Of a stretch of DNA of 43,326 bases, positions 1 to 7,079 are shown piece by piece. Below the pieces are notes generated by a model. That model was not told the DNA's origin, ran no database searches, and saw nothing but the letters and a program-made list of their open reading frames with translations. The DNA comes from Anaerolineaceae bacterium (lineage in GTDB: Bacteria > Chloroflexota > Anaerolineae > Anaerolineales > Anaerolineaceae): positions 1 to 43,326 of the forward strand of contig PWSY01000074.1 of the NCBI GenBank assembly GCA_003563055.1, in the 5' to 3' direction. The position numbers and the translations under genes are program-made. How positions within the stretch are numbered: the first letter of the stretch is position 1; every line of letters starts with the position of its first letter.

Positions 1-121
1 ATCCCTTGAGACCCTGCACTTTTGTTATCGCCGCTGTCAGCGTGGTTTTTCCATGGTCAATATGCCCCATTGTGCCCACGTTAAGGTGCGGCTTTGAGCG
101 ATCAAATTTCTCCTTGGCCAT
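1..121 (-). CDS. tuf: Elongation factor Tu, N-terminal fragment (contig edge)
   Basis: First 40 codons of EF-Tu, the GTPase that brings aminoacyl-tRNA to the ribosome. The translation begins [20 protein letters not shown] and reaches the P-loop GHIDHGKTT before the window stops. The start codon is at 121-119, with a TAAGGAG-type ribosome binding site just upstream (about 127-134 on the plus strand). Three tRNA genes lie directly upstream on the same strand, as in the enterobacterial tufB operon. The fragment is identical, base for base, to the fragment at 43206-43326, but upstream sequences differ, so these are two gene copies. Truncated by the window edge only. Confidence 0.97.
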   Translation of the reverse strand, partial: MAKEKFDRSKPHLNVGTMGHIDHGKTTLTAAITKVQGLKG

Positions 122-184
122 ATAAATTATCTCCTTAGTTAAAAGCCTCGTTCTTAATTATCGATAAATAAAATTTCGGCAGAA

Positions 185-257
185 AGCCCTCAATGGGATT
201 TGAACCCATGACCTCATTCTTACCAAGAATGCGCTCTGCCGACTGAGCTATGAGGGC
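185..257 (-). tRNA. tRNA-Thr (anticodon GGU)
   Basis: Cloverleaf of 73 nt with a 7-bp acceptor stem (GCCCTCA/TGAGGGC), D arm, T arm with GGTTCAAATCC, and anticodon loop TTGGTAA giving GGU. The discriminator base is U and no CCA is encoded, so CCA must be added enzymatically. It lies 63 nt upstream of tuf and is probably cotranscribed with it, matching the thrT position in the tufB operon. Confidence 0.96.
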
Positions 258-291
258 AGCCGATCCGACTGGAAGCCAGGGCTGCCAGAAA

Positions 292-374
292 TGGACGGTG
301 TTGGATTCGAACCAACGAAGGCTAGTGCCAACTGATTTACAGTCAGTCCCCGTTGTCCACTTGGGTAACCGTCC
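292..374 (-). tRNA. tRNA-Tyr (anticodon GUA)
   Basis: 83-nt class II tRNA with a 7-bp acceptor stem (GGACGGT/ACCGTCC), a long variable arm, T arm GGTTCGAATCC, and anticodon loop CTGTAAA giving GUA. The discriminator base is A; no CCA is encoded. It is the middle gene of the Thr-Tyr-Thr-tuf set. Confidence 0.96.
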
Positions 375-453
375 TGGATCAAGCGAGTTTGTTACCCGCT
401 CGAGACCGGGATTCTTTATCTAAAATCAATCCCGATCGCCAACGTGCAACCTG

Positions 454-525
454 AGCCGATGATGGGAATCGAACCCATAACCTATCACTTACAAGGCGAT
501 TGCTCTACCATTGAGCTACATCGGC
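454..525 (-). tRNA. tRNA-Thr (anticodon UGU)
   Basis: 72-nt cloverleaf, acceptor stem GCCGATG/CATCGGC, T arm GGTTCGATTCC, anticodon loop CTTGTAA giving UGU. Discriminator U, no encoded CCA. It is the promoter-proximal gene of the tRNA-tuf operon. In E. coli the order is Thr(UGU)-Tyr-Gly-Thr(GGU)-tufB; here the Gly gene is absent. Confidence 0.96.
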
Positions 526-568
526 AAAAACTCATTTGTTAAACTGCAAAGCGCCATAAGACTGCACG

Positions 569-597
569 ATTATACCAAAGCCTTACTCTAAACGCAA
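569..597 (-). promoter_or_regulatory. Promoter of the tRNA-tuf operon
   Basis: On the minus strand: -35 TTGCGT (597-592), 17-bp spacer, perfect -10 TATAAT (574-569), about 45 nt upstream of tRNA-Thr(UGU). The -35 is a weak match; the -10 and the spacing are ideal. Called from consensus only. Confidence 0.65.
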
Positions 598-756
598 GAC
601 TTTTATTGCAACCGTATTCCCATGCAGTGTGATTTATGAGTCTATCTGATAAATTTGTAAAGGTCAAGATAAGATGTCATAAAAAGTGGTTTCCAGTCTC
701 AAATTCAGTGAGAAATTGAACGGGAAATTTACAAAATATTGGGCTAATCAATCGAA

Positions 757-802
757 GTCGTCATATCACCCCCCCCATTTACCTTGCAGACTGAGCAGTT
801 AC
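757..802. mobile_element. MITE-like element, copy A (degenerate left end)
   Basis: 46-bp segment that aligns without gaps to copy B at 13217-13262: a C8 run at the same place and the same right end ACTGAGCAGTTAC. The left end no longer matches the GTAACTACTCA terminus, and the flanking 8-mers (CAATCGAA / TAATAATT) are not duplicated. I read it as an old or recombined copy. It lies just upstream of ubiX. Confidence 0.6.
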
Positions 803-838
803 TAATAATTATCATAAAGGCAAGCTCATATTTAACAG

Positions 839-844
839 TATAAT
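839..844 (+). promoter_or_regulatory. -10 element of a probably leaderless ubiX mRNA
   Basis: Perfect TATAAT ends 6 nt before the ubiX ATG at 851. Transcription would then start at or next to the A of the ATG, giving a leaderless message. Consistent with this, no Shine-Dalgarno sequence is visible. No good -35 hexamer is seen 16-18 bp upstream. Confidence 0.5.
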
Positions 845-850
845 TTCACC

Positions 851-1417
851 ATGAAAGACCGTAAACGTATTATCCTCGCAATAACAGGTGCCAGTGGTGC
901 CATCTATGGGTTCAGGGCTCTGGAAATGCTCAGTTCCCTTGATTACGAAGTCCATCTTCTCTTGAGCCAGGTTGGTACCCAGGTGATCGCACAGGAATTA
1001 GCCCTATCCACGGACGACCTGCTTGCGAAAGCAGACTATTATTACCATCCAGAAGACCTCAGCGCCCCAATCGCTTCCGGTTCATTTAATACCTGCGGGA
1101 TGTTGGTGATTCCATGTTCAATAAAGACCCTGTCGGGGATTGCCACCAGTTACGCTGATAATCTGGTCGAGCGGGCGGCTGACGTGTGTCTCAAAGAAGG
1201 CCGGCCGCTCCTGCTGGCAGTCCGAGAGACACCCCTGCACCGCGGGCATCTGCAGTTGATGACCCTGGCAGCCCAGTCTGGGGCGATTATTTTCCCCCCA
1301 GTCCCCTCGTTTTATCATAAACCTGATTCGATTGACAGTATGGTGACCACGACTGTGGCCCGTATGCTGGCCCGCGTGGGTATTGAGAATGATTTTTACC
1401 AATCGTGGGGAGAATAG
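851..1417 (+). CDS. ubiX: Flavin prenyltransferase UbiX
   Basis: 188 residues, the usual UbiX length. The family joins dimethylallyl phosphate to FMN, making the prenylated FMN cofactor needed by UbiD-type decarboxylases. Visible marks: the N-terminal FMN-binding turn TGASGAIYG (residues 12-20), VIPCSIKTLSGIA followed by DNLVERAADV, the family signature LLAVRETPLHRGHLQLM, and FPPVPSFYHKP near the C-terminus. It is a cytosolic enzyme that forms dodecamers in known members. A UbiD-family gene that would need its product lies 5.7 kb away on the other strand (7080-8381). Start chosen at the only ATG consistent with family length; no ribosome binding site, see the -10 element at 839. Confidence 0.94.
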   Translation: MKDRKRIILAITGASGAIYGFRALEMLSSLDYEVHLLLSQVGTQVIAQELALSTDDLLAKADYYYHPEDLSAPIASGSFNTCGMLVIPCSIKTLSGIATSYADNLVERAADVCLKEGRPLLLAVRETPLHRGHLQLMTLAAQSGAIIFPPVPSFYHKPDSIDSMVTTTVARMLARVGIENDFYQSWGE

Positions 1418-1469
1418 TAAATCCGACCAGACAGGTTTAAAGGATGAACCTTAGATATTCCCGGCTCTG

Positions 1470-1646
1470 TCAGATGGTTTCCCCACCCAATTTCAGTAAA
1501 GCTTTTTTCATCCGGTAGTTATTTTCCAGCAAACAATGGATTTCCATCGAGACATGAAGATTCTTTAATCCCTTGCAGGTTGCTTTATTTAGCAGGGTGA
1601 TACTAGCCTCTCCTGGGTTTTCTGGCCTCATATCTGGGGCCTTCAT
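1470..1646 (-). pseudogene. Possible remnant of an acetyltransferase (GNAT-like C-terminus)
   Basis: A 58-codon open frame on the minus strand ends in ...MEIHCLLENNYRMKKALLKLGG followed by ETI and a stop. The pattern 'LLENNxRMxxxLxxLGGE' resembles the C-terminal part of GNAT-type N-acetyltransferases, where a short beta strand normally follows but is cut off here by a TGA. The open frame extends a few codons upstream of the first ATG and then hits TAG. The acetyl-CoA binding motif is absent. It fills the gap between ubiX and the lipoprotein gene, and overlaps that gene's upstream region. I read it as a gene fragment; the family assignment rests on about 25 residues and is tentative. Confidence 0.33.
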
Positions 1647-1666
1647 TTTATTAACTGCTACCGCGT

Positions 1667-1695
1667 TTGAGAGATAAATTCGTGCGTGCTATAAT
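1667..1695 (+). promoter_or_regulatory. Sigma-70-type promoter for the lipoprotein gene
   Basis: -35 TTGAGA (1667-1672), exactly 17-bp spacer, -10 TATAAT (1690-1695). This is 11 of 12 consensus bases. The expected start near 1702 gives a leader of about 35 nt with an AGGCAGG-like ribosome binding site before the ATG at 1738. Confidence 0.8.
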
Positions 1696-1737
1696 CAAAT
1701 AGCGGCCATTTCTTTAATATGTAATGAAAGGCAGGTT

Positions 1738-2175
1738 ATGATGAAGAGAAGGTTTTTGATAATTGTTTTGCTATTGTTGTTGGCTGTGATTGCTTGCGGC
1801 GGTGGCACCGGCGGTTCAGTGACCGGTTCACGAGAATCATGCCAGGTCGTCAGCGGCACGGGCACCTGTGTTGGCAGCTATAACAGATTATCCGGCATCT
1901 ATACCCATAAAATTGAAACCGAATTCTATCAGGAAGGTGACCTGGTTGACATAGACGCCTTATTTTCTGTAGAAAGCGGCCGGATGAAAATTTCTTTCGA
2001 GGGCCCTGATGGCATGGTAGTGACAGCGGAGGTAGCACCAGGTTCACCCGCGTCGCTTTCCGGGATGGCTGTCGTTGATTCGTTTACGCAAGAAAATTTT
2101 ATCCCGATAAAAATGGAAGCCCTCAACGGCAATGTCGAAGGGATATCCTACACCATAGATTTTAGATATCCATAA
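1738..2175 (+). CDS. Small lipoprotein of unknown function
   Basis: 145 residues. Begins with MMKRR and a hydrophobic stretch rich in Leu/Ile, ending in the lipobox VIAC with the lipidated Cys at residue 20, then a Gly/Ser/Thr-rich linker (to about residue 32). The remaining ~110 residues look like a small beta-sandwich domain; the two Cys soon after the linker (SCQVVSGTGTCVG) may form a disulfide. It should sit on the outer face of the cytoplasmic membrane. A near-consensus promoter precedes it and the next gene starts 103 nt later, so it is probably transcribed alone. I do not recognise the domain. Confidence 0.8.
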   Translation: MMKRRFLIIVLLLLLAVIACGGGTGGSVTGSRESCQVVSGTGTCVGSYNRLSGIYTHKIETEFYQEGDLVDIDALFSVESGRMKISFEGPDGMVVTAEVAPGSPASLSGMAVVDSFTQENFIPIKMEALNGNVEGISYTIDFRYP

Positions 2176-2278
2176 AGTAACTGCTTAGTCTGGAAGGTAA
2201 TTAGGCGGTTTGGTGTGGTGGTTTTTGATCATTATCAGATCATAAAAATGAGGTGATTATCAAAGAAGGAGCAAATCA

Positions 2279-3400
2279 GTGGCAAAACTTGACCCCGAAC
2301 GCCAAAAGAAAGCTAAGACTTACGCACGGAAAAAACGCCGCATTTGGCTGGTAGACCAGGCTTTCAGCCTGCTGTATGCCCTGCTGTGGTTGGTCACTGG
2401 CTGGTCAACATCACTGCGGGCCTGGCTGGATGGCACCATGAACAGCGAGTGGTTAATTATCGGTGTGTTTGCGGTGATTTTTGGTGGTGGGTATTTTCTG
2501 ATCAATTTACCCATTAATTACTTCGCGGGTTTTATTCTACCCCACCGGTTTGAGCTTTCTACGCAATCCCTTAAAGATTGGCTGATAGATCAAGCCAAGG
2601 GACTGGCAATCGGTGCCGTACTGGGCTTGTTTCTGATCGAAATGGTGTATTTTGCGCTTAGAATGACAGGTGAATCCTGGTGGCTGTGGGTCACAGGTGG
2701 GATGCTGATCTTCAGCGTGTTATTGGGTAACCTGGCACCGATATTGATAATGCCTCTGTTCAATAAATTTACACCTCTGAGCGAGGAGCATGCTGATCTG
2801 GCTGAGCGGTTGATTGCGCTGGCAGAAAAGGCCAACACCAAAGTCAAAGGTGTTTTTAAAATGGACATGTCACGGCGAACCCGTGAAGCAAACGCAGCTT
2901 TGATGGGAATAGGCAATACCCGCCGTATTGTTCTGGGCGATACAGTTATTGAGAATTTCTCTGCCGATGAGATTGAAACCGTCCTGGCCCATGAACTGGG
3001 ACATCACGTTCACCATGATATTCCCTGGCTGATTGGTTTTGGCACCCTGATCACAGCTGTGGGATTGTACCTTGTTTCACTCGCCATGAATTGGGCCATT
3101 GGCACCTTTGATCTGATGGGGGTTGCAGACCCGGCCGGGTTACCAGCATTGATCATCTTATTGACCCTGTACCAGCTTGTTACCATGCCAATTGAGAATG
3201 CATTCTCTCGCTGGCGTGAAGAGCTGGCAGATGACTATGCCCTTGAGGCAACTGATAAACCACAAGCCTATGTTTCCGCCTTCACACGTCTGGCAAACCA
3301 GAACCTGGGAGAAGTCGATCCGGAACCCTGGGTGGTGTGGCTGTTCTACAGCCATCCTCCCCTCAATGCAAGGATTGCCAAGGCCGAAAGTTGGGAATAG
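2279..3400 (+). CDS. M48 family zinc metalloprotease (Ste24/CaaX-protease-like)
   Basis: 373 residues, GTG start preceded by AAGGAG. Membrane peptidase: N-terminal and central hydrophobic segments (about residues 25-45, 60-85, 110-130, 135-160), then the zinc site HELGHH (His238, Glu239, His242) and the third ligand region EELADD (Glu314). It ends SHPPLNARI, the typical M48 C-terminal motif. The arrangement of an N-terminal membrane domain before the peptidase domain is Ste24-like and not HtpX-like. Known members cleave prenylated or misfolded membrane proteins; in bacteria the role is usually membrane protein quality control. The next gene begins 43 nt downstream and may be cotranscribed. 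Confidence 0.9.
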   Translation: MAKLDPERQKKAKTYARKKRRIWLVDQAFSLLYALLWLVTGWSTSLRAWLDGTMNSEWLIIGVFAVIFGGGYFLINLPINYFAGFILPHRFELSTQSLKDWLIDQAKGLAIGAVLGLFLIEMVYFALRMTGESWWLWVTGGMLIFSVLLGNLAPILIMPLFNKFTPLSEEHADLAERLIALAEKANTKVKGVFKMDMSRRTREANAALMGIGNTRRIVLGDTVIENFSADEIETVLAHELGHHVHHDIPWLIGFGTLITAVGLYLVSLAMNWAIGTFDLMGVADPAGLPALIILLTLYQLVTMPIENAFSRWREELADDYALEATDKPQAYVSAFTRLANQNLGEVDPEPWVVWLFYSHPPLNARIAKAESWE

Positions 3401-3443
3401 TCGGTATGTCTTAATTTCGATCTGGATTTATCTTCTTATGGTC

Positions 3444-4427
3444 ATGAAAGCTACGGCACTGGCGCACCCCAACATAGCCTTCGTTAAATACTGGGGGTTT
3501 CGTGATGAGCATGACAGGATTCCAGCAAATGGATCGATCTCAATGAATATCGGGTGTTTATCTACCAAGACGGCGGTTGAGTATTCTCAGAGTTTCAAGG
3601 AAGACAGGTTTGTGTTAAATGGTGAGGCTGTCACTGGCCGGGGATTGTTTCGTGTTCAGCAATTTCTGAATCGCATTCGGCAGATGGCTCAAAAAGCTGT
3701 CTTTGCATATGTGGAAAGCGAAAACAATTTTCCTGTCGGTACGGGTGTGGCTTCCTCTGCCTCAGGATTTGCAGCTTTGGCGTTGGCCGGCACAGCCGCA
3801 TTGGGGTTGGCGCTTTCTGAAGATCAACTTTCCAGCCTGGCCCGCTTTGGTTCTGGCTCCGCTTGCCGATCGATCCCGGGAGGATTTGTTGAATGGCAAA
3901 CGGAAGCACGGACGGGTAAATCATTTGCCCATTCGATTGCCCCTGCAAACCACTGGAAACTGGTGGATTGTATTGTGGTATTGAGTGAAGATCATAAATC
4001 CGTTGGCTCGGAAGATGGTATGCGTACAGCCGGGACAAGCCCGTTACAGCAAGCCAGGGTTATGGATTCTGAACGTCGTTTGGATTTATGCCGGACTGCC
4101 ATTTTGACACGGGATTTTGATACCCTGGCCAAAGTCACCGAACTTGACAGCAACATGATGCACGCGGTGATGATGACATCTGAGCCGCCTCTTTTCTACT
4201 GGCACCCTCAATCTCTGGAGATCATGAAAGCGGTCAAGGAATGGCAAAAGGATGGGCTCGAAGTGACTTATACGCTGGATGCGGGCCCAAATGTACATGT
4301 GATCGCCACCCAGACGGATGTGGGTGAAGTTCTTGTGCGTTTAAATCAATTTCCGGCTGTGATTGATATTCTCAAGGGGGTTCCTGCCGGGCCAGCCCGT
4401 TTGTTGAGCTCTGGCTACCAGGCTTAG
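3444..4427 (+). CDS. mvaD: Mevalonate 5-diphosphate (or 5-phosphate) decarboxylase
   Basis: 327 residues from the chosen ATG; MKATALAHPNIAFVKYWG is the classical N-terminus of this GHMP-fold family. An ATG two codons earlier (3438) is the alternative; neither has a clear ribosome binding site. Signature parts: GTGVASSASGFAALAL (phosphate-binding loop), FGSGSACRSIPGGFVEW, and TLDAGPNVHVI with the conserved catalytic Asp. The enzyme performs ATP-driven decarboxylation giving isopentenyl diphosphate, or isopentenyl phosphate if it is the mono-phosphate type. The latter activity has been shown for a Chloroflexota homologue (Roseiflexus), so the exact substrate is open. No other mevalonate-pathway gene lies beside it. 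The same frame stays open upstream inside the M48 gene, but that extension has no family similarity. Confidence 0.9.
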   Translation: MKATALAHPNIAFVKYWGFRDEHDRIPANGSISMNIGCLSTKTAVEYSQSFKEDRFVLNGEAVTGRGLFRVQQFLNRIRQMAQKAVFAYVESENNFPVGTGVASSASGFAALALAGTAALGLALSEDQLSSLARFGSGSACRSIPGGFVEWQTEARTGKSFAHSIAPANHWKLVDCIVVLSEDHKSVGSEDGMRTAGTSPLQQARVMDSERRLDLCRTAILTRDFDTLAKVTELDSNMMHAVMMTSEPPLFYWHPQSLEIMKAVKEWQKDGLEVTYTLDAGPNVHVIATQTDVGEVLVRLNQFPAVIDILKGVPAGPARLLSSGYQA

Positions 4428-4516
4428 CTTGCGAGGGTATAATTAACCTCTAAATTTCTATAAGAGTCCCTCTTCCCAAAGGAAACTCGGGCAGATTAAG
4501 CAAAAAGGTTAAAAAA

Positions 4517-5596
4517 ATGAATGTTGTTTTACTGATTTTACAGGTGATATTTGTTATCGGTGTGTTGATATTCTTCCATGAATTGGGCCACTTTCTGGCA
4601 GCACGTTCTGTAGGTGTGCCTATTGAAGAATTTGGCTTTGGTTACCCACCACGGCTGGTAAAGCTTGGTGAATGGCAGGGCACAGTCATTTCTCTGAACT
4701 GGATTCCCTTTGGCGGTTTTGTACGGCCAAAAGGCGAGGCAGACGAAACGATTGAAGGAGGGATGGCGGCCGCGCCAGCATGGAAACGACTGGTGATCGC
4801 GCTTTCAGGGCCAGTGATGAATTTTCTCATCGGTATCCTGATATTGGTGCTGATATATAACTCGATTGGTTCGCCCGCCTCTGACCAGGCCATGGTCACC
4901 CAGGTTGCACCAGGGTCTCCTGCCATGGATGTTGGTTTGCAGTCCGGGGATATTATCCTAGCAGTTGATAATCAGGAAATTGAGGATATTAACCACTTAA
5001 TTGAGATGGTGAATGACAATACGGGCAAAGAAATCAGTTTGATTGTCGAACGCGAAGGCGCGGTCTCAACCGTGACCATCGTCCCCCGGGAGAACCCACC
5101 CGAGGGTCAGGGTGCTATGGGTGTGGGGTTAAGCAATCCGCTCAAGCCGACCCCCATCCACAAATCCATCGGTTATGCTTTTGAAGCCACTGGTTTTATT
5201 ATCCGTGAAACAGTTCTTTTACCTGCCAGGTTGATCAGCGGCAGTATCGACCCTGCGCTGGCACGACCGGTAGGTTATAAAGGCATTTATGATATCTACA
5301 GTCAGGCGGTTGAGATGGATCAGGAAATGGATCTGCCCACTGCTGAGCCTATCCCTGTTTTCACATTGTCCATCATCGCCAATATTTCACTGGCATTAGG
5401 AATTACCAACCTGTTACCCATCCCTGCCTTAGATGGGGGGCGGATATTATTCACACTGCCTGAGTTGATCTTTGGTAAGCGGATTCCACAGGAATGGGAA
5501 AATGCTGTTAACACCGTTAGTTTTCTGTTGTTGATTGTCCTGATGGTTGTCATCACCGTCCTTGACTTCACGAGTCCGATCGTCATACCAAGATAA
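4517..5596 (+). CDS. rseP: Site-2 protease RseP-like (M50 family)
   Basis: 359 residues. Intramembrane zinc protease: HELGH at residues 21-25 in the first membrane helix, a second hydrophobic helix around residues 95-115, a PDZ domain (about 120-205) in the extracytoplasmic loop, and the second metal motif NLLPIPALDGGRILF with Asp306 in the third helix, followed by a C-terminal hydrophobic helix. These enzymes cut membrane-bound anti-sigma factors or signal-peptide remnants. No sigma/anti-sigma gene is nearby. The ATG follows an A-rich spacer (AAAAAGGTTAAAAAA). It sits between mvaD and the HEAT gene, all on the plus strand, and is probably part of one housekeeping transcript. Confidence 0.93.
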   Translation: MNVVLLILQVIFVIGVLIFFHELGHFLAARSVGVPIEEFGFGYPPRLVKLGEWQGTVISLNWIPFGGFVRPKGEADETIEGGMAAAPAWKRLVIALSGPVMNFLIGILILVLIYNSIGSPASDQAMVTQVAPGSPAMDVGLQSGDIILAVDNQEIEDINHLIEMVNDNTGKEISLIVEREGAVSTVTIVPRENPPEGQGAMGVGLSNPLKPTPIHKSIGYAFEATGFIIRETVLLPARLISGSIDPALARPVGYKGIYDIYSQAVEMDQEMDLPTAEPIPVFTLSIIANISLALGITNLLPIPALDGGRILFTLPELIFGKRIPQEWENAVNTVSFLLLIVLMVVITVLDFTSPIVIPR

Positions 5597-5614
5597 ATTT
5601 ATGAAGAGGTATTC

Positions 5615-6625
5615 ATGATGGATTCACCGGAATATCATAAAGATTTTGAGTTTGAAGAAGTTAAGCAAGCGCTTTTAAACGCAGATGCGCCTTTTCCAAC
5701 GGCCATGATGTATTACTTCTCAGATATTAGCCGGAAAGACCTGAGTCGGTTAGAAGTGGTGTGGCCAGATGTGTGGATAGAACGTCGTCGGGGACTGTTG
5801 GAAGACATGGAAAGCCTGGCGGAAGGTGACACGCTGCTATTTTTCGATCATGTGGCCATCATGTGCTTGGAAGATCAAGATCCTGTTGCCAGAGCTACAG
5901 CCATTCGTCTCTTGTGGCAATCACATAAGGAAGAATTAGTGCCGATGTTCATCAGGCTTTTAAAAAATGATCCTGAATCGATTGTCAGGGCCGCTGCTGC
6001 AACGGGCCTGGGCATTTTCGTTTATCTTGGTGAATTAGAAGAAATTAAACAGGCAACTTATAAAGATGTGTTGAACTGCCTGATTAACGTTTATCTGGGT
6101 ACGGACGACATGTTGGTGCGCAGGCGCGCCCTGGAATCTTTAGGGTATACCAGCCATCCTGAAATTCCAGATTTTATCCGGCGTGCCTATAATTCCAATA
6201 ACGAGGAATGGCTGCAAAGCGCCTTGTTTGCCATGGGCCGCTCTTATGACCGTCGCTGGACGAAACAAGTCCTGCGAATGTTTGACCATCCCGATTCCCT
6301 CGTACGGTATGAGGCGATTCGTGCAGCAGGCGAACTGGAAGCAGAAGAAGCACGAGAGCTGATTTTTGACCTGCTGGAAGAGGGCACAGATGATGACGAC
6401 ATCTATTATGCCGCCATCTGGTCGCTCAGCAAGATTGGCGGGCATGGTGTTCGATCGCTTATCGAAATGAACCTGGAGGAAACGGAAGACCTCGAAGAGA
6501 TCCGATTCCTTGAGGAAGCCCTTGACAATCTGAACTTCACAGAACAGGTCAACCTCTTTGATATGTTGTATATTGAAGACGATGATCTGGATGCTTGGTT
6601 GGATGAAGATCAGGATATTGAGTAA
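5615..6625 (+). CDS. HEAT-repeat protein
   Basis: 336 residues, soluble, no signal peptide. From about residue 90 onward it consists of helical HEAT/PBS-lyase-like repeats (for example DPVARATAIRLLWQ, DPESIVRAAAATGLG, DDMLVRRRALESLG, DSLVRYEAIRAAGELE, DDIYYAAIWSLSKIG). The C-terminal ~50 residues are strongly acidic (FDMLYIEDDDLDAWLDEDQ). Such scaffolds bind other proteins; no enzymatic motif is seen. Start at the ATGATG pair at 5615 with AGAGG 5 nt upstream; the second ATG is equally possible. It follows rseP by 18 nt, so it is likely in the same operon, but a functional link is unproven. Confidence 0.85.
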   Translation: MMDSPEYHKDFEFEEVKQALLNADAPFPTAMMYYFSDISRKDLSRLEVVWPDVWIERRRGLLEDMESLAEGDTLLFFDHVAIMCLEDQDPVARATAIRLLWQSHKEELVPMFIRLLKNDPESIVRAAAATGLGIFVYLGELEEIKQATYKDVLNCLINVYLGTDDMLVRRRALESLGYTSHPEIPDFIRRAYNSNNEEWLQSALFAMGRSYDRRWTKQVLRMFDHPDSLVRYEAIRAAGELEAEEARELIFDLLEEGTDDDDIYYAAIWSLSKIGGHGVRSLIEMNLEETEDLEEIRFLEEALDNLNFTEQVNLFDMLYIEDDDLDAWLDEDQDIE

Positions 6626-6776
6626 CGCCGAAGTAATTTCACCTTTCTTTCGAAATTTAGAATCTGGTCAGGGATCACCCTGTAATCGGGTTGAGTTTTT
6701 AAGTTATGTCAATTACATTTGGCGTGGCATTATTGAGTTTGGTAGAATCAAATAAACATGACACGAAAGACATAGA

Positions 6777-7070
6777 ATGAGTGAGAAACAGATAATTCGA
6801 ATGCATGCATTTATTAAGGGCCGTGTCCAGGGAGTGGGGTTTCGCTATTTTGTTTTTCAGGTTGCCCAAGACCGTGATATTACTGGTTGGGTTCGCAATC
6901 GCCGTGATGGTAGTGTAGAAGTTACCGCAGAGGGGCATCAGGATGACCTGAATGGGTTCTTAGCTGATCTGCGCAAGGGCCCAATCAGTGCTGACGTGCA
7001 GGATGTGGATTATACATTCACTGAGGTTGATGGGAAGTCAAGAAAATTTCAGGTTCGGGCTACTGTATAA
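6777..7070 (+). CDS. acyP: Acylphosphatase
   Basis: 97 residues, typical family size. Hydrolyses acyl phosphates such as carbamoyl or acetyl phosphate. The catalytic Arg23 lies in GRVQGVGFRYF and the catalytic Asn41 in GWVRN; DGSVEVTAEG completes the family pattern. Cytosolic. Its stop is 9 bp from the stop of the convergent ubiD-family gene, and no clear terminator separates them, so the two transcripts probably overlap. Confidence 0.94.
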   Translation: MSEKQIIRMHAFIKGRVQGVGFRYFVFQVAQDRDITGWVRNRRDGSVEVTAEGHQDDLNGFLADLRKGPISADVQDVDYTFTEVDGKSRKFQVRATV

Positions 7071-7079
7071 ATACCATTC

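Noticed and set aside
2177-2230. GTAACTGCTTAG with a nearby TGGTGTGGTGG stretch, similar to the MITE end and interior
   Set aside because: Two mismatches in the end, no second end and no flanking duplication; too weak to call a fourth copy.
3177-3443. N-terminal extension of the mevalonate decarboxylase frame inside the M48 gene
   Set aside because: The extension has no family similarity, and the family N-terminus starts at 3444.
4438-4443. TATAAT between mvaD and rseP as a promoter
   Set aside because: No acceptable -35 hexamer at 15-19 bp; left uncalled.
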